Below are positions 5,921 to 6,282 of a stretch of 6,282 nucleotides of DNA, piece by piece. The stretch comes from Thermoproteota archaeon (lineage in GTDB: Archaea; Thermoproteota; Bathyarchaeia; Bathyarchaeales; Bathycorpusculaceae), in the NCBI GenBank assembly GCA_012511995.1, contig JAAZFA010000416.1, positions 1 to 6,282 of the forward strand, given 5' to 3'. The position numbers and the translations under genes were made by a program. Each line of letters opens with the position of its first letter. Within the stretch, counting starts at the first letter, position 1. Below the pieces are notes generated by a model. That model was given only the letters and a program-made list of their open reading frames with translations. It had not been told where the DNA came from and ran no database searches.

Positions 5921-6282
5921 AAACCAAACACCACCCACTACCCACATACAACAGCAAATAAAATAATAACTCACAACATAAACAAAAACTACACCTAATC
6001 CTTCACCTCTCCAACACCCCACACCCTAAAACACCACAAAACCCCACCCACTACAACTACAAAAACCAACCCAAAAACATCACACCAACACCAATACACA
6101 AAAACAACAAAACAACCCCAGACAGATGACAAAGACACCACCCTAAACACTCTAAAAAAGCCATCATAAAAACAGCAAACACACTTCAACCCACCACACC
6201 CACAAAACTAACAGTATAAATTACACCACTAATCGACCCCTACAAAATAAAAAACCAGATGAAACCACACCAACAGAAAAAA
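5921..6282. other. A+C-rich, nearly G-free low-complexity tract, noncoding
   Basis: By manual count these 362 bases contain about 12 G and 37 T, so A+C is about 86% on the plus strand; 5921-6120 holds a single G. No tandem unit repeats; it is irregular runs of A and C such as ACCACAAAACCCC. The complementary strand is correspondingly G+T-rich. It has an open frame of 64 codons (6189-5995) made almost only of Val, Phe, Cys, Trp and Gly, which is what any G/T-rich sequence gives, so I do not call it a gene. The change from ordinary composition occurs between about 5900 and 5940, and the tract continues to the window edge. Confidence 0.75.

Noticed and set aside
6024..6147. Two CCCTAAA matches resembling telomere repeats (6024-6030 and 6141-6147)
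   Set aside because: Only two copies, over 100 bp apart, in DNA made almost only of A and C, where the motif is expected by chance.
5995..6189. 64-codon minus-strand frame rich in Val, Phe, Cys, Trp and Gly
   Set aside because: This is what any G+T-rich sequence encodes; no start signal and no domain, although it superficially resembles a hydrophobic protein.
5921..6282. CRISPR array or tandem satellite
   Set aside because: No repeated unit with regular spacing is present; the similarity between parts is only compositional.

Overview
The window reads as a moderately AT-rich archaeal chromosome segment. The decisive evidence is the adjacent pair of an archaeal 20S proteasome beta subunit and a KH-KH-MBL-beta-CASP ribonuclease of the aCPSF1/FttA family. 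An archaeal-type SepF, frequent GTG/TTG starts and TATA-like elements upstream of genes agree with this. A TACK-like lineage such as Bathyarchaeia seems plausible from the gene style, but I cannot assign it firmly without a database search.

Layout: (i) 1-1220, minus strand: 3'-truncated gene for a site-2 protease (M50 family) with HEGAH, PDZ and LDG motifs. (ii) 1221-1673: about 450 bp without a convincing gene, holding a probable minus-strand promoter and a nested inverted repeat (1410-1504). (iii) 1674-1880, plus strand: small two-helix membrane protein with a TTG start, followed by a hairpin. (iv) 2031-2651, plus strand: sepF, a membrane anchor for FtsZ, with an unusually long Gln/Glu/Pro/Thr-rich linker built partly from repeats. 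(v) 4563-2638, minus strand: aCPSF1 (FttA), whose 3' end overlaps the 3' end of sepF by 14 bp tail to tail. (vi) 5213 (or 5255)-4569, minus strand: psmB, 5 bp upstream of aCPSF1 and almost certainly in one operon with it. (vii) 5256-6282: about 1 kb with no intact gene. It holds two small dyads flanking a good TATA box, a broken winged-helix regulator gene directly downstream, and then a striking A+C-rich, almost G-free tract that runs off the right edge.

Functionally the core is housekeeping: transcription termination/RNA 3'-end processing (aCPSF1), protein turnover (proteasome beta), division (SepF) and intramembrane proteolysis (S2P). The least explained parts are the A+C-rich tract, the decayed regulator with its operator-like promoter, the small membrane protein beside sepF, and the 1410-1504 inverted repeat. 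I see no strong evidence for a wholly new multi-gene system; the accessory-looking signal is concentrated between 5480 and 6282.
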